NCBI GenBank assembly: GCA_016295505.1
Contig: JAEDLC010000038.1
Location: 1-15,079 of the forward strand
From: Dorea sp.
GTDB lineage: Bacteria > Bacillota_A > Clostridia > Lachnospirales > Lachnospiraceae
Direction of reading: 5' to 3'
Length of the DNA stretch: 15,079 nucleotides
Shown: piece after piece, positions 1 through 6,726 of the stretch
Layout: every line of letters starts with the position of its first letter
How positions within the stretch are numbered: the first letter of the stretch is position 1
The notes under the pieces: generated by a model
Seen by the model: the letters and a program-made list of their open reading frames with translations, nothing else
Told to the model about the DNA's origin: nothing
The model's database searches: none
Position numbers and translations under genes: made by a program

Positions 1-62
1 TTGGGACGGAGGATTTTTAAAAATCCTCCGTCCCAAATTGAAAATCCCCTGTCCCTTTTTTA
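1..62. repeat. Palindromic repeat, copy 1 (nested, cut by window edge)
   Basis: A perfect 32-bp palindrome lies at 3-34, with arms GGGACGGAGGATTTTT and its complement meeting with no spacer. It is followed by AAATTG, then a second arm AAAATCCCCTGTCCC (41-55) and a T tract (56-61). The inner palindrome has the same arm as copies at 4875-4906 and 9208-9239. The outer arm at 38-55 has no partner inside the window, so its other half should lie just left of position 1. The element directly follows the histidine kinase gene, whose TAA stop (60-62, minus) lies in the repeat's own flank. Read from either strand it is a stem followed by U residues, so a terminator role is plausible. I name no published family for it. 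Confidence 0.85.
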
Positions 63-2681
63 ACTTTTCTGCAGTGGAAATGTGATGGTTACTTTAAACA
101 AATCTCCATCCAGATACAGCTCGAAAGTTCCGCCCTGCATTTCTGTCAGTGACTGTGCAATGGATAATCCAAGTCCACTTCCCTCTGTACTTCTGGAAAC
201 ATCTCCTCTTATAAATCGTTCTGTCAATTCATCCGCCGATATATTGAGTGACTGCTCGGATATATTTTTCAGGCTGAATACCGCATTTTCTTCTCTTATC
301 TCAAGAGTCGCATAGACTCTTGTTCCTCGCATCGCGTATTTTGCCGCATTGTTATAAATATTGGATAATACTCTCCACAGTCTGCGTCCATCTGCACGAA
401 TGATGACATCTTGATCAGGCACTGATAGTACCTCCTGCAGATCTCTGGCGGTGAATTTCTCTTCAAATTCACCGCTGGTCTGCTGTATCATCTCAACCAG
501 ATTGATATTCATATATTCCAGAGTAATATTTCCGGAGCTTACTTTTGACGCTTCCACCACGTCCTCCGTCAGTGTTTTCAGCCGCTGCGATTTTTGTTCC
601 AATACTTCTATATATCTCTGAATCTTCGGATCTTCAAAGTTTTCCTGCTTCAGTAATTCCACATAATTGATAATAGAGGTAAGCGGCGTCTTAATATCAT
701 GAGACACATTGGTGATCAGATCCGTCTTCAGTCGTTCACTTCTGATGCTCTTTTCAACCGCCATGTCAAGTCCTTCTCCGATGGAATTCACCTTCTCAGC
801 GATCATTCTCTGTTCGCGTTCCAGACCATTCAGTGGAATCTTGTAGTCTACTTCTCCTCCGGCGATCTTATTAATTCCTGTCTTAATCCGCTGTCTTCCA
901 ATAGCCTGTTTTATCAGATAGATAAAACCTGCCACCTCTACTCCCTGAATTCCCCAGAATATCAGAAAGTTCATCGCAAATGCAGAAGACCACTCATATA
1001 TCAGATATAATGAAAATACCCAGATAAATCCACCGATAATGATAATCTTCCACACTTCGTGGATATGGTGAAAGATCTCCCGGATAAGATTCCCACACCA
1101 TTTCAGTATACTGTTTTCCCACATGGTATGCGCTTTGATCCTTCTGATCAGACTCATATAACCGATCAGGAACATCGTACATGTATATCCTGCCAGCACT
1201 CCTACTTCGATAATATACGGAATAGAATTGTATACGTAATCCGGCTGGTACATATCATATCCCATATTACTGCCGGTCATATTCGAGAGATGCTGATTGA
1301 AGTAATTCAGATTCATGAAACATAAAACAACCGGTACGATCCAGCATCCGATCACTGTCACTGCCGCCAGTTCTGTCTTCCAACGATCAAACCAGTTCAG
1401 ATGCAGTTCTTCATCCTTTCCATTTCTTCCTGCAGCTACCGTAAGCCACACCAGAACGATAAAGAACAATACAAGCGAAGTCGGTCCCAGAATCATTACG
1501 GCACCTGCACTTGCTCCGTATTTGCTGTACAACTGTGACTCTGTGTAAAATGGGTCCTTGATCGGATATGTCGTGTCTACTCCGACGGCATATATGAAGT
1601 TTTTCTCTTCATTTCCCGAATATTTTACTTCATCCCGCCATTCCTCAGCATCAATTCTTTTAAGATTGGTTTCAAACTCTGACAGTTCCGGCCTGATCAC
1701 TGCATACTTTCCAAGACTGCGGATCTGATCCAGACTTTTTTCCAGCCGGTCATAATCCTGATAAGCTTTCCGATTCGTACATATCTGCTGCGTATCCAGA
1801 TCCACATACAGATATACGAAATTGGTATCTCCTTCCTGATAAAAATTCGAAAGATCACTGTAGATACTCATCTCTTCATCTATCCGATAAATACTGTATC
1901 TAAGCATATCATACGCTTCATTCAGCCGTCCGTTCCAGAGTGGATCTTCATTGGCAACATCCAATACGCTTCTCCCGTCCACCGTCTGATATTCCTCTTC
2001 CAGCCAATTGCCGTCATAACTCCAGCAATCAATATACGCAATCTTTCCTTCTGCATCCTGAAGCCCCTTGAACGGAGTCTCCTCCATTCCATTTGCAAAG
2101 CTTCCGTTCTGAAGTCCGTCCAATATATCTTCTTCGGAGATTCCTCCTTCGTCACTTGCAATGACAAACCGAAGTTCCCCCTCGTCAACCAGGTTTCGAA
2201 GCTCACTGTAATAATAATACTGATAAGTATTATCAGGCTTTTTACATACAATGACCGGATCCCGTAGGATCTCTCCTGTATCATAAGAACTTTTCTCGCC
2301 ATTCTGAACCCACTGATTTCCCCATTCTTCCAGATCCTGCAGGTAATATGACAGTCCACTGATATCCTCATCCATGATCTGAGATTTTTGATAATATTCC
2401 TGAATATCAACGATTTTTTTCGGGTTATACACCCCGTCCGTTTCAAACCGGTCTTTCATGGAGATTCCATTGATGATCTGATTACTGTTCGCCCTCAGTT
2501 GCTCATTAAAACTATTCGTATCCTCATATTTATCCGGGGTATTTCCTGTAAATATCTCACTTCTCAATGCGGGATAGATAACAAGCCACAGCACACTGAT
2601 CGTCGCCGTTATCAAAAATATATGCTCCAGAACGATCAGGATTCCCTTTACAAAAGAAGTTTTATACCATTGTCGTTTCAT
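60..2681 (-). CDS. Large membrane sensor histidine kinase
   Basis: 873-residue sensor kinase of a two-component system, predicted in the cytoplasmic membrane. A first hydrophobic helix is at about 13-37, then an acidic extracellular region of about 350 residues (38-392) that I cannot assign to a known sensor family. Five more helices follow (about 393-417, 438-456, 486-511, 546-563 and 568-590), which puts the C-terminus in the cytoplasm. A HAMP-like linker (about 592-645) leads to the HisKA domain with VSHDIKTPLTS (phospho-His 661). The HATPase domain has N-box NIYNNAAKY (774-782) and G-box GSGLGLS (834-840). All catalytic motifs are intact. The start has AAGGGAG five bases upstream. It lies 22 bases after the response regulator gene, so the two are an operon and probable partners. 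The last codons, Lys-Ser-stop, fall in repeat-derived sequence. The signal sensed is unknown. Confidence 0.95.
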   Translation of the reverse strand: MKRQWYKTSFVKGILIVLEHIFLITATISVLWLVIYPALRSEIFTGNTPDKYEDTNSFNEQLRANSNQIINGISMKDRFETDGVYNPKKIVDIQEYYQKSQIMDEDISGLSYYLQDLEEWGNQWVQNGEKSSYDTGEILRDPVIVCKKPDNTYQYYYYSELRNLVDEGELRFVIASDEGGISEEDILDGLQNGSFANGMEETPFKGLQDAEGKIAYIDCWSYDGNWLEEEYQTVDGRSVLDVANEDPLWNGRLNEAYDMLRYSIYRIDEEMSIYSDLSNFYQEGDTNFVYLYVDLDTQQICTNRKAYQDYDRLEKSLDQIRSLGKYAVIRPELSEFETNLKRIDAEEWRDEVKYSGNEEKNFIYAVGVDTTYPIKDPFYTESQLYSKYGASAGAVMILGPTSLVLFFIVLVWLTVAAGRNGKDEELHLNWFDRWKTELAAVTVIGCWIVPVVLCFMNLNYFNQHLSNMTGSNMGYDMYQPDYVYNSIPYIIEVGVLAGYTCTMFLIGYMSLIRRIKAHTMWENSILKWCGNLIREIFHHIHEVWKIIIIGGFIWVFSLYLIYEWSSAFAMNFLIFWGIQGVEVAGFIYLIKQAIGRQRIKTGINKIAGGEVDYKIPLNGLEREQRMIAEKVNSIGEGLDMAVEKSIRSERLKTDLITNVSHDIKTPLTSIINYVELLKQENFEDPKIQRYIEVLEQKSQRLKTLTEDVVEASKVSSGNITLEYMNINLVEMIQQTSGEFEEKFTARDLQEVLSVPDQDVIIRADGRRLWRVLSNIYNNAAKYAMRGTRVYATLEIREENAVFSLKNISEQSLNISADELTERFIRGDVSRSTEGSGLGLSIAQSLTEMQGGTFELYLDGDLFKVTITFPLQKS

Positions 2682-2703
2682 ACATACTCCCTTCCAAATG
2701 CTT

Positions 2704-3399
2704 CTATATCTTTTCTATCTTATATCCAACTCCCCACACTACTTTCAGATACCTTGGTTCCTTCGGATTAATCTCAATCTTCTCCCTGATATGTCTGATA
2801 TGTACCGCTACCGTATTGTCTACCCCGATGGCATCCTCGTTCCAGATACTTTCGTAGATCTGATCAATTGAAAATACCTTGCCCTGATTCTTCACCAGTA
2901 ACAACAGGATATTATACTCAATCGGAGTCAGTTTTACTTTTTCTCCATCTACCGTCACTTCCTTAAGATCGTCATTGATGGAAAGTCCTCCAACAGTATA
3001 CACCGCCTCATCTTTCTGATTCACAGTACTTCCAAGCTGCGTATACCTTCTTAACTGCGACTTTACCCTGGCAACGAGTTCCAATGGGTTAAACGGCTTC
3101 GTCACATAATCATCCGCCCCGACATTCAGCCCCAGAATCTTATCGGCATCCTCCGATTTTGCTGACAGAATAATAATCGGCATATTATTTCTTTCCCGAA
3201 TCTTCAAAGTCGCACGGATACCGTCCAGTCTTGGCATCATCACATCAATTACCAGAAGATCAACCTGCTCCGTTTTCAGTACCCGAAGAGCCTCTTCACC
3301 GTCATATGCCTTCAGCACCTGATATCCTTCCTGAGTCAGATATATTTCTATTGCTTCTACAATTTCCTTATCATCATCACATACTAAAATTGTGGACAT
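2704..3399 (-). CDS. OmpR/PhoB-family response regulator
   Basis: 231-residue DNA-binding response regulator, the likely phosphorylation partner of the kinase that follows. The receiver domain (about 1-118) has the acidic cluster Asp8-Asp9-Asp10, phospho-acceptor Asp52 in LLVIDVMMP, switch Ser79 and Lys101 in VTKPF. The winged-helix domain (about 130-231) ends in the typical family sequence VWGVGYKIEK. The frame extends upstream to GTG 3408 and ATG 3405. I chose ATG 3399 because AAGGGAGG ends eight bases before it, whereas the other starts overlap or abut that site. The gene is first in its operon and diverges from the Spo0A-domain gene, with 0A-like boxes in the shared spacer. A TATAAT at 3521-3526 (minus) could be its -10, but no good -35 accompanies it. 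Targets are unknown; autoregulation is common in the family but not shown here. Confidence 0.95.
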   Translation of the reverse strand: MSTILVCDDDKEIVEAIEIYLTQEGYQVLKAYDGEEALRVLKTEQVDLLVIDVMMPRLDGIRATLKIRERNNMPIIILSAKSEDADKILGLNVGADDYVTKPFNPLELVARVKSQLRRYTQLGSTVNQKDEAVYTVGGLSINDDLKEVTVDGEKVKLTPIEYNILLLLVKNQGKVFSIDQIYESIWNEDAIGVDNTVAVHIRHIREKIEINPKEPRYLKVVWGVGYKIEKI

Positions 3400-3494
3400 T
3401 TTCATCACCTCCCTTATACTATACTAGAATAGCAGACATTTTTTAAGAGCAACTTCCTGAAATTCTTAAGATATTATGAAAAGACGACGAATTC

Positions 3495-3511
3495 TGTCGA
3501 AAAATGTTGAA
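3495..3511 (+). promoter_or_regulatory. Tandem Spo0A (0A) boxes
   Basis: TGTCGAA at 3495-3501 is a perfect match to the 7-bp 0A box bound by Spo0A. TGTTGAA at 3505-3511 matches at six of seven positions. They are direct repeats with start points ten bases apart, so they face the same side of the helix, the arrangement known for Spo0A-DNA complexes. They sit in the divergent spacer about 190 bases before the Spo0A-domain gene and about 100 bases before the response regulator gene. They also lie just downstream of a minus-strand TATAAT (3521-3526), where a bound protein could repress the two-component operon. Binding is inferred from sequence alone. Confidence 0.6.
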
Positions 3512-3698
3512 TAATTACGTATTATATCGACGTTTCTTTCCTTTTGATTTTTTTATATATAATATAAACCTGTAAAGCATTTTATTTCTTTTGACAGAAA
3601 AACACTGCGCACCTTTTTATTATGTAAATTATATAAATTAGATAAATCAAATTTTTAAAAATTAACTAGAAAATCTTTTAGAAAGAAGTGGAAAATAT

Positions 3699-4049
3699 AT
3701 GAACGAAAAAGACATCGAACATTTGATAAGATCACTTGGAATCGGTGCAACCTATCGTGGCTATTGGTATCTGGCTTATGGAATCAGTCTCTGTTTGAAA
3801 GACGAGGATTATCTGCTCTTCGTCAGTAAATTGTTATATCCCGAAATTGCAAGATATTACTGCACAACCAGCTGCAGTGTTGAGAGAAATATACGCACCG
3901 TCATCAAAGTCTGCTGGGAAAGGGGCAACCGGAAGCTCCTTCAGGAAATCGCCCTTCACCCCATGCCGATCCGACCAACCTCCAGCGAGTTTTTTGATAT
4001 ACTGACTGCACATCTGAAACAAAACGATAATTCAAAATTAGTTGTTTAG
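3699..4049 (+). CDS. Receiver-less Spo0A C-terminal-domain DNA-binding protein
   Basis: 116-residue protein that aligns by eye along its whole length with the DNA-binding domain of Spo0A, the master regulator of sporulation. Shared features are the early I-x-x-LGI block, GYWYLAYGIS (21-30), KLLYPEIARYY (44-54), the recognition-helix region TTSCSVERNIRTVIKVCWERGN (56-77) and the late PTSSEFFDILTAHL (93-106). The VERxIR core is kept, but the residue before it, Arg in classical Spo0A, is Ser60. There is no receiver domain or phospho-acceptor Asp, and no space upstream for one, so it cannot be switched by the phosphorelay as full Spo0A is. The start has only a weak site (AGAAGTGG) seven bases upstream. 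It is monocistronic and divergent from the two-component operon, with 0A-like boxes in the spacer. It could mimic, compete with or support Spo0A. Confidence 0.88.
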   Translation: MNEKDIEHLIRSLGIGATYRGYWYLAYGISLCLKDEDYLLFVSKLLYPEIARYYCTTSCSVERNIRTVIKVCWERGNRKLLQEIALHPMPIRPTSSEFFDILTAHLKQNDNSKLVV

Positions 4050-4063
4050 GTATTATTATTAAC

Positions 4064-4089
4064 TTCTTAAGTGGTTCTTAAGATTTTTT
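4064..4089 (+). terminator. Weak candidate terminator with TTCTTAAG direct repeats
   Basis: Fifteen bases after the Spo0A-domain gene, TCTTAAG and CTTAAGA can pair as a 7-bp A/U-rich stem around the loop TGGTT, followed by six T residues and a pyrimidine-rich run. The stem is thermodynamically weak. The same bases are also two direct copies of TTCTTAAG (4064-4071, 4075-4082) eleven bases apart, which could instead be a binding site. Confidence 0.35.
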
Positions 4090-4134
4090 CTTTTTCTTTT
4101 ATAGTTTTAACATACTTTAGACATATTTACCTTA

Positions 4135-4279
4135 TATACTAATAGACAGATAGTTGATGAACAATCAATTATCTCCCCCCTCATAAAGTAAAACGCCGGA
4201 ATAGCCGGTGTACACTTTACTCTCATTCCTTTAGATAACTATAACAACAACGAAAACACCTCCGTCGGAGGTGTTTTTG
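4135..4279 (+). ncRNA. Candidate structured small RNA or leader with its own terminator
   Basis: The spacer 4050-4399 holds no convincing protein gene but is clearly structured. TATACT (4135-4140) is a possible -10, although its -35 is poor. Just downstream is a 10-bp stem, GATAGTTGAT paired with ATCAATTATC (4149-4158 with 4164-4173, loop GAACA). A second composite stem follows: TAAAGT (4184-4189) with ACTTTA (4214-4219), enclosing CGCCGG (4194-4199) paired with CCGGTG (4205-4210). The stretch ends in the terminator at 4253-4278. Since lrp has its own promoter after that terminator, this looks like an independent short transcript of about 130 nt. I recognise no known RNA family. An attenuated leader for lrp is the alternative. 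Confidence 0.4.
4253..4278 (+). terminator. Rho-independent terminator
   Basis: A strong plus-strand stem, AACACCTCC with GGAGGTGTT around the loop GTC, is preceded by A residues and followed by five T residues. It ends whatever is transcribed from 4050-4250, either read-through from the Spo0A-domain gene or the candidate small RNA. It lies before the lrp promoter. A complementary A-rich flank means it could work weakly on the other strand. Confidence 0.8.
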
Positions 4280-4318
4280 CTGTCTGTAATTCTATAACGA
4301 TTTTAATTTACGAGTCTT

Positions 4319-4347
4319 TTGACGACATGCCCATGTTATGATAGAAT
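4319..4347 (+). promoter_or_regulatory. Extended -10 promoter of the Lrp/AsnC gene
   Basis: TTGACG (4319-4324) and TAGAAT (4342-4347) are separated by exactly 17 bases, with a TG dinucleotide one base before the -10 (4339-4340). This is a good vegetative-type promoter. Transcription would start near 4354, giving a leader of about 45 bases before ATG 4400. Confidence 0.7.
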
Positions 4348-4399
4348 ATAACAGGAAAACTCATAATTATACATACCCCTCTTGAAAGGAGATTTACAT

Positions 4400-4858
4400 A
4401 TGGATTCCCTTGATTATCAGATATTAAAATATCTAAAAAATAATGCACGACAGAAAGCTTCCGAGATCAGCAAAGCAATACATCTGTCAGTATCTACCGT
4501 AATTGACCGGATTCATAAAATGGAAGATTCCGGTATTATACAGTCCTATACTGTCATAACCGATGACGCCCGAATCGGAAACGATGTCACTGCGTTAATG
4601 GAAATATCACTGGAACATCCAAAATATAATGATGCGTTTGTGGAAAACATACAGCAGCATCCAAATGTTATCTCTTGCTATTACCTGACCGGGGAATATG
4701 ATTACATGATAAAAATCACCTGTCGCTCTTCCAAACATCTGGAAAGTATACACCGGTGGGTGAAAAATCAGCCCGGGGTCTGTGTGACACGTACACATTT
4801 TGTGCTTCGGACAGAGAAAAACACATTTTCCTCCCTGCCATATGTGGATAACGAATAA
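4400..4858 (+). CDS. Lrp/AsnC-family transcriptional regulator
   Basis: 152-residue cytoplasmic regulator of the feast/famine family. The N-terminal helix-turn-helix (about 1-60) begins MDSLDYQILKYLKNNAR and has the recognition region LSVSTVIDRIHKMEDSGII. The C-terminal ligand-binding/oligomerisation (RAM) domain (about 63-140) has the family's typical GEYDYMIKI block (99-107). Length is normal for the family, whose members usually form octamers and sense amino acids. The frame opens at a TTG at 4382, but ATG 4400 is the start because AAAGGAG (4385-4391) sits eight bases before it. It has its own promoter and is convergent with the aminotransferase gene, with a palindromic repeat between them. 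Neighbouring amino-acid enzymes are possible targets, but nothing in the sequence proves this. Confidence 0.93.
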   Translation: MDSLDYQILKYLKNNARQKASEISKAIHLSVSTVIDRIHKMEDSGIIQSYTVITDDARIGNDVTALMEISLEHPKYNDAFVENIQQHPNVISCYYLTGEYDYMIKITCRSSKHLESIHRWVKNQPGVCVTRTHFVLRTEKNTFSSLPYVDNE

Positions 4859-4867
4859 AAAATGTGG

Positions 4868-4911
4868 AAAAAAAGGGACGGGGAATTTTTAAAAATCCTC
4901 CGTCCCTTTTT
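4868..4911. repeat. Palindromic repeat, copy 2 (bidirectional terminator-like)
   Basis: A 32-bp near-palindrome at 4875-4906 has left arm GGGACGGGGAATTTTT and a right arm complementary to GGGACGGAGGATTTTT, flanked by seven A and five T residues. Two arm positions do not match (one G-U pair and one A-C in RNA); the same two differences occur in copy 3. It lies between the convergent ends of the Lrp gene (stop 4856-4858) and the aminotransferase gene (stop 4918-4920). Either strand gives a stem plus U tract, so it probably terminates both transcripts. The right flank TTTTTAACTTTT is shared with copy 1. Confidence 0.85.
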
Positions 4912-4917
4912 AACTTT

Positions 4918-5757
4918 TTAATTCGTTGCTTCCAGAAGTTCTGTTACCACTTCTTTTCGTATCTTTTCCAGTATCTCCGGATTTCTTCCTCCTACCGCTT
5001 TCCCATCAATCTCTTTTACCGGCAGGCACGGATTACTTGAGCTGGACACAATGATCTCTTCTGCCTGAAACAGATCATCCAGTGTATAAGGCGTTTCATT
5101 CACTGCAATCCCCAGCTTCTTACAGGCTTTGATCAGATGTGCTCTGGCGATTCCCGGAAGGATCAGATTATCGGCAGGTGCTGTCACAAATTTCCCGTCT
5201 CTGATAATGTGTATGTTGCTGTGTGCACACTCTGTCACACGCCCACCCGGTCTGTAAAATACCGACTCCTGAGCCCCCGCTTTTCTGGCTCTCTCAGATG
5301 CAACACAGGACGGGATCAGGTTCAGTGTTTTTATATTGCAATGGAAAAAACGGGTATCTTCTGTTGTGATCAGCCTGATTGGTTCAAGTCCTTCATCTAT
5401 CCCGGAAGGTTTCAAAGTAATCCATAGATTTCCGGGTCCTTCTGTGTATACATGATTACGCATTCCCGTACCTCTGGTTACCTGATAATACACAAACAGA
5501 TCTCCGGTATCCATTTTTTGCACCATCTCCTGCAGCAGATCTTTTAACTCTTCCTTTGTCACAGGCATCTGGATATCCAGAAGCGCTGCACTGTTAAAAA
5601 ACCGGTCTATGTGTTCATCCACAGCAAAGATCTTATAGTTTCTCGCCGGTCCTGCATCATAGACTCCGTCTCCAAACCAGCAGCAGCGGTCATTCATAGG
5701 AATGACCATATTTTCAATTTCATCGTACTTTCCATTGTAATAGCCCAGTGTTTTCAT
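4918..5757 (-). CDS. dat: Class IV aminotransferase, probable D-amino acid transaminase
   Basis: 279-residue PLP enzyme of fold type IV, the usual length. The PLP lysine is Lys143 in CNIKTLNLIPS and the cofactor-ring glutamate is Glu176 in VTECAHSNIH. The C-terminal SSSNPCLPVKEIDGKAVG matches the D-amino acid transaminase pattern. Tyr33, Arg100 and His102 (GVYDAG; MRNH) correspond to the trio that holds the substrate carboxylate in the Bacillus D-amino acid transaminase, which favours D-Ala/D-Glu exchange over branched-chain transamination. Such enzymes can supply D-Glu for peptidoglycan or scavenge D-amino acids. It is last in an operon after citrate synthase and an alpha/beta hydrolase, 36 bases behind the latter. 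The start has AAGGAAAG upstream. Substrate choice within class IV is hard to read from sequence, so a branched-chain or aminodeoxychorismate-type activity cannot be excluded. Confidence 0.85.
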   Translation of the reverse strand: MKTLGYYNGKYDEIENMVIPMNDRCCWFGDGVYDAGPARNYKIFAVDEHIDRFFNSAALLDIQMPVTKEELKDLLQEMVQKMDTGDLFVYYQVTRGTGMRNHVYTEGPGNLWITLKPSGIDEGLEPIRLITTEDTRFFHCNIKTLNLIPSCVASERARKAGAQESVFYRPGGRVTECAHSNIHIIRDGKFVTAPADNLILPGIARAHLIKACKKLGIAVNETPYTLDDLFQAEEIIVSSSSNPCLPVKEIDGKAVGGRNPEILEKIRKEVVTELLEATN

Positions 5758-5793
5758 ATTCTTTCCTTATTGCACTCTTTCAAAACTGTATAA

Positions 5794-6726
5794 TTATTCT
5801 ACATATTCCTTTGTCTCGATCCATCTGAGTATATCATGATATACCTTTTCCCGGTCAACTTCATTCAGAATCTCGTGCCGGTCGCCCTGATACAGATGGA
5901 TGGACACATTATGTATTCCGGCTGACTTATACTTTTCATAAACCTTTGTTACGCTCTTTCCGAACGCGCCTACCGGATCGTCCTTACCGGAAACAAACAG
6001 AATCGGCAGATCCTTTGGAATTCGTTCCAGACTTTCTTTTTTCGTCAGAACTTTCATTCCCTCGAACATCTGATAATAAGCTCCCAGCGTAAACATGTAA
6101 GAGCACAGCGGATCTTCCACATACTTCTGTCTTTTTTCCCGGTCTGACGTAATCCAGTCTTTTGTAGTCTCTGACGGCTCAAATCTTTTGTTATAACTTC
6201 CAAAGCTCAGATTATCTACAAACCGGCTGCGGTGTTTCCAGCCTTTAAAAGCCGCAATCACCCTGCACACGAGCTGCCCTGCATTCAGAATCAATGCGCT
6301 CTGATATCCGGTTCCCATAATAACGGCACCGTCAAGCCCCTTTCCATACATGGTCAGATACTCTCTCAACAGGAAGGATCCCATACTGTGTCCCAACATA
6401 TAGTACGGTGCATCCGGATATTTTTTCATTGTCATCTCACGCAGCTTTTGTATATCGCCGATCACGTACTGATTTCCCCTGGTTTCATCAAAATATCCCA
6501 GTTCTTCCTCACTTTGAATTGATTTTCCGTGTCCCAGATGATCGTGTCCGGTCACATAGTATCCGTTTTCAGACATATATTCTGCAAATTCATGGTATCT
6601 GTCGATATACTCCACCATCCCATGACAAATCTGGAGCACACCCTTTATCTTACCTTCCGGAACCCACTCAATCGCATGGATCTGTGTCTTTCCATCCCGG
6701 GAAGGATAGTAAAATTCCTGTTTCAT
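5794..6726 (-). CDS. Alpha/beta hydrolase, monoacylglycerol lipase/lysophospholipase-like
   Basis: 310-residue serine hydrolase of the Hydrolase_4 type. The visible triad is Ser114 in GHSMGS, Asp249 or Asp250 in VSGKDDPVG, and His284 in GDRHEIL. The oxyanion region ICHGMVEYIDRY (33-44) and HDHLGHGKS (61-69) are also typical of monoacylglycerol lipases and lysophospholipases. There is no signal peptide or membrane helix, so it is probably cytoplasmic and acts on small lipid esters. The natural substrate is not evident. Its ATG shares a base with the citrate synthase stop (TAATG), with no strong ribosome binding site, so translation is probably coupled. Pairing with citrate synthase and an aminotransferase does not suggest an obvious pathway. 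The family is certain; the substrate is not. Confidence 0.9.
   Translation of the reverse strand: MKQEFYYPSRDGKTQIHAIEWVPEGKIKGVLQICHGMVEYIDRYHEFAEYMSENGYYVTGHDHLGHGKSIQSEEELGYFDETRGNQYVIGDIQKLREMTMKKYPDAPYYMLGHSMGSFLLREYLTMYGKGLDGAVIMGTGYQSALILNAGQLVCRVIAAFKGWKHRSRFVDNLSFGSYNKRFEPSETTKDWITSDREKRQKYVEDPLCSYMFTLGAYYQMFEGMKVLTKKESLERIPKDLPILFVSGKDDPVGAFGKSVTKVYEKYKSAGIHNVSIHLYQGDRHEILNEVDREKVYHDILRWIETKEYVE

Noticed and set aside
3558..3563. TATAAT on the plus strand as -10 of the Spo0A-domain gene
   Set aside because: The surrounding 30 bases are almost only A and T, so a chance match is likely, and no -35 sits at 16-18 bases.
3591..3623. TTGACA plus TATTAT as a promoter for the Spo0A-domain gene
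   Set aside because: The spacing is 21 bases, too long for a usual vegetative promoter, and no better -10 is found at 16-18 bases. The start site of this gene remains unknown.
3699..4049. Pseudogene remnant of full-length spo0A
   Set aside because: The frame is intact, begins with its own ATG, and the upstream 290 bases contain no trace of a receiver domain in any frame that I could see. A compact functional gene is more likely, though not proven.
4157..4186. Nine-codon leader peptide MNNQLSPPS in the structured spacer
   Set aside because: No ribosome binding site precedes it, its ATG lies inside a stable stem, it has no run of one regulatory amino acid, and the downstream gene has its own promoter.
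4149..4219. tRNA or known riboswitch in the 4.1-4.2 kb spacer
   Set aside because: The paired elements do not make a cloverleaf, there is no T-loop GTTCRA motif, and I could match no riboswitch consensus.
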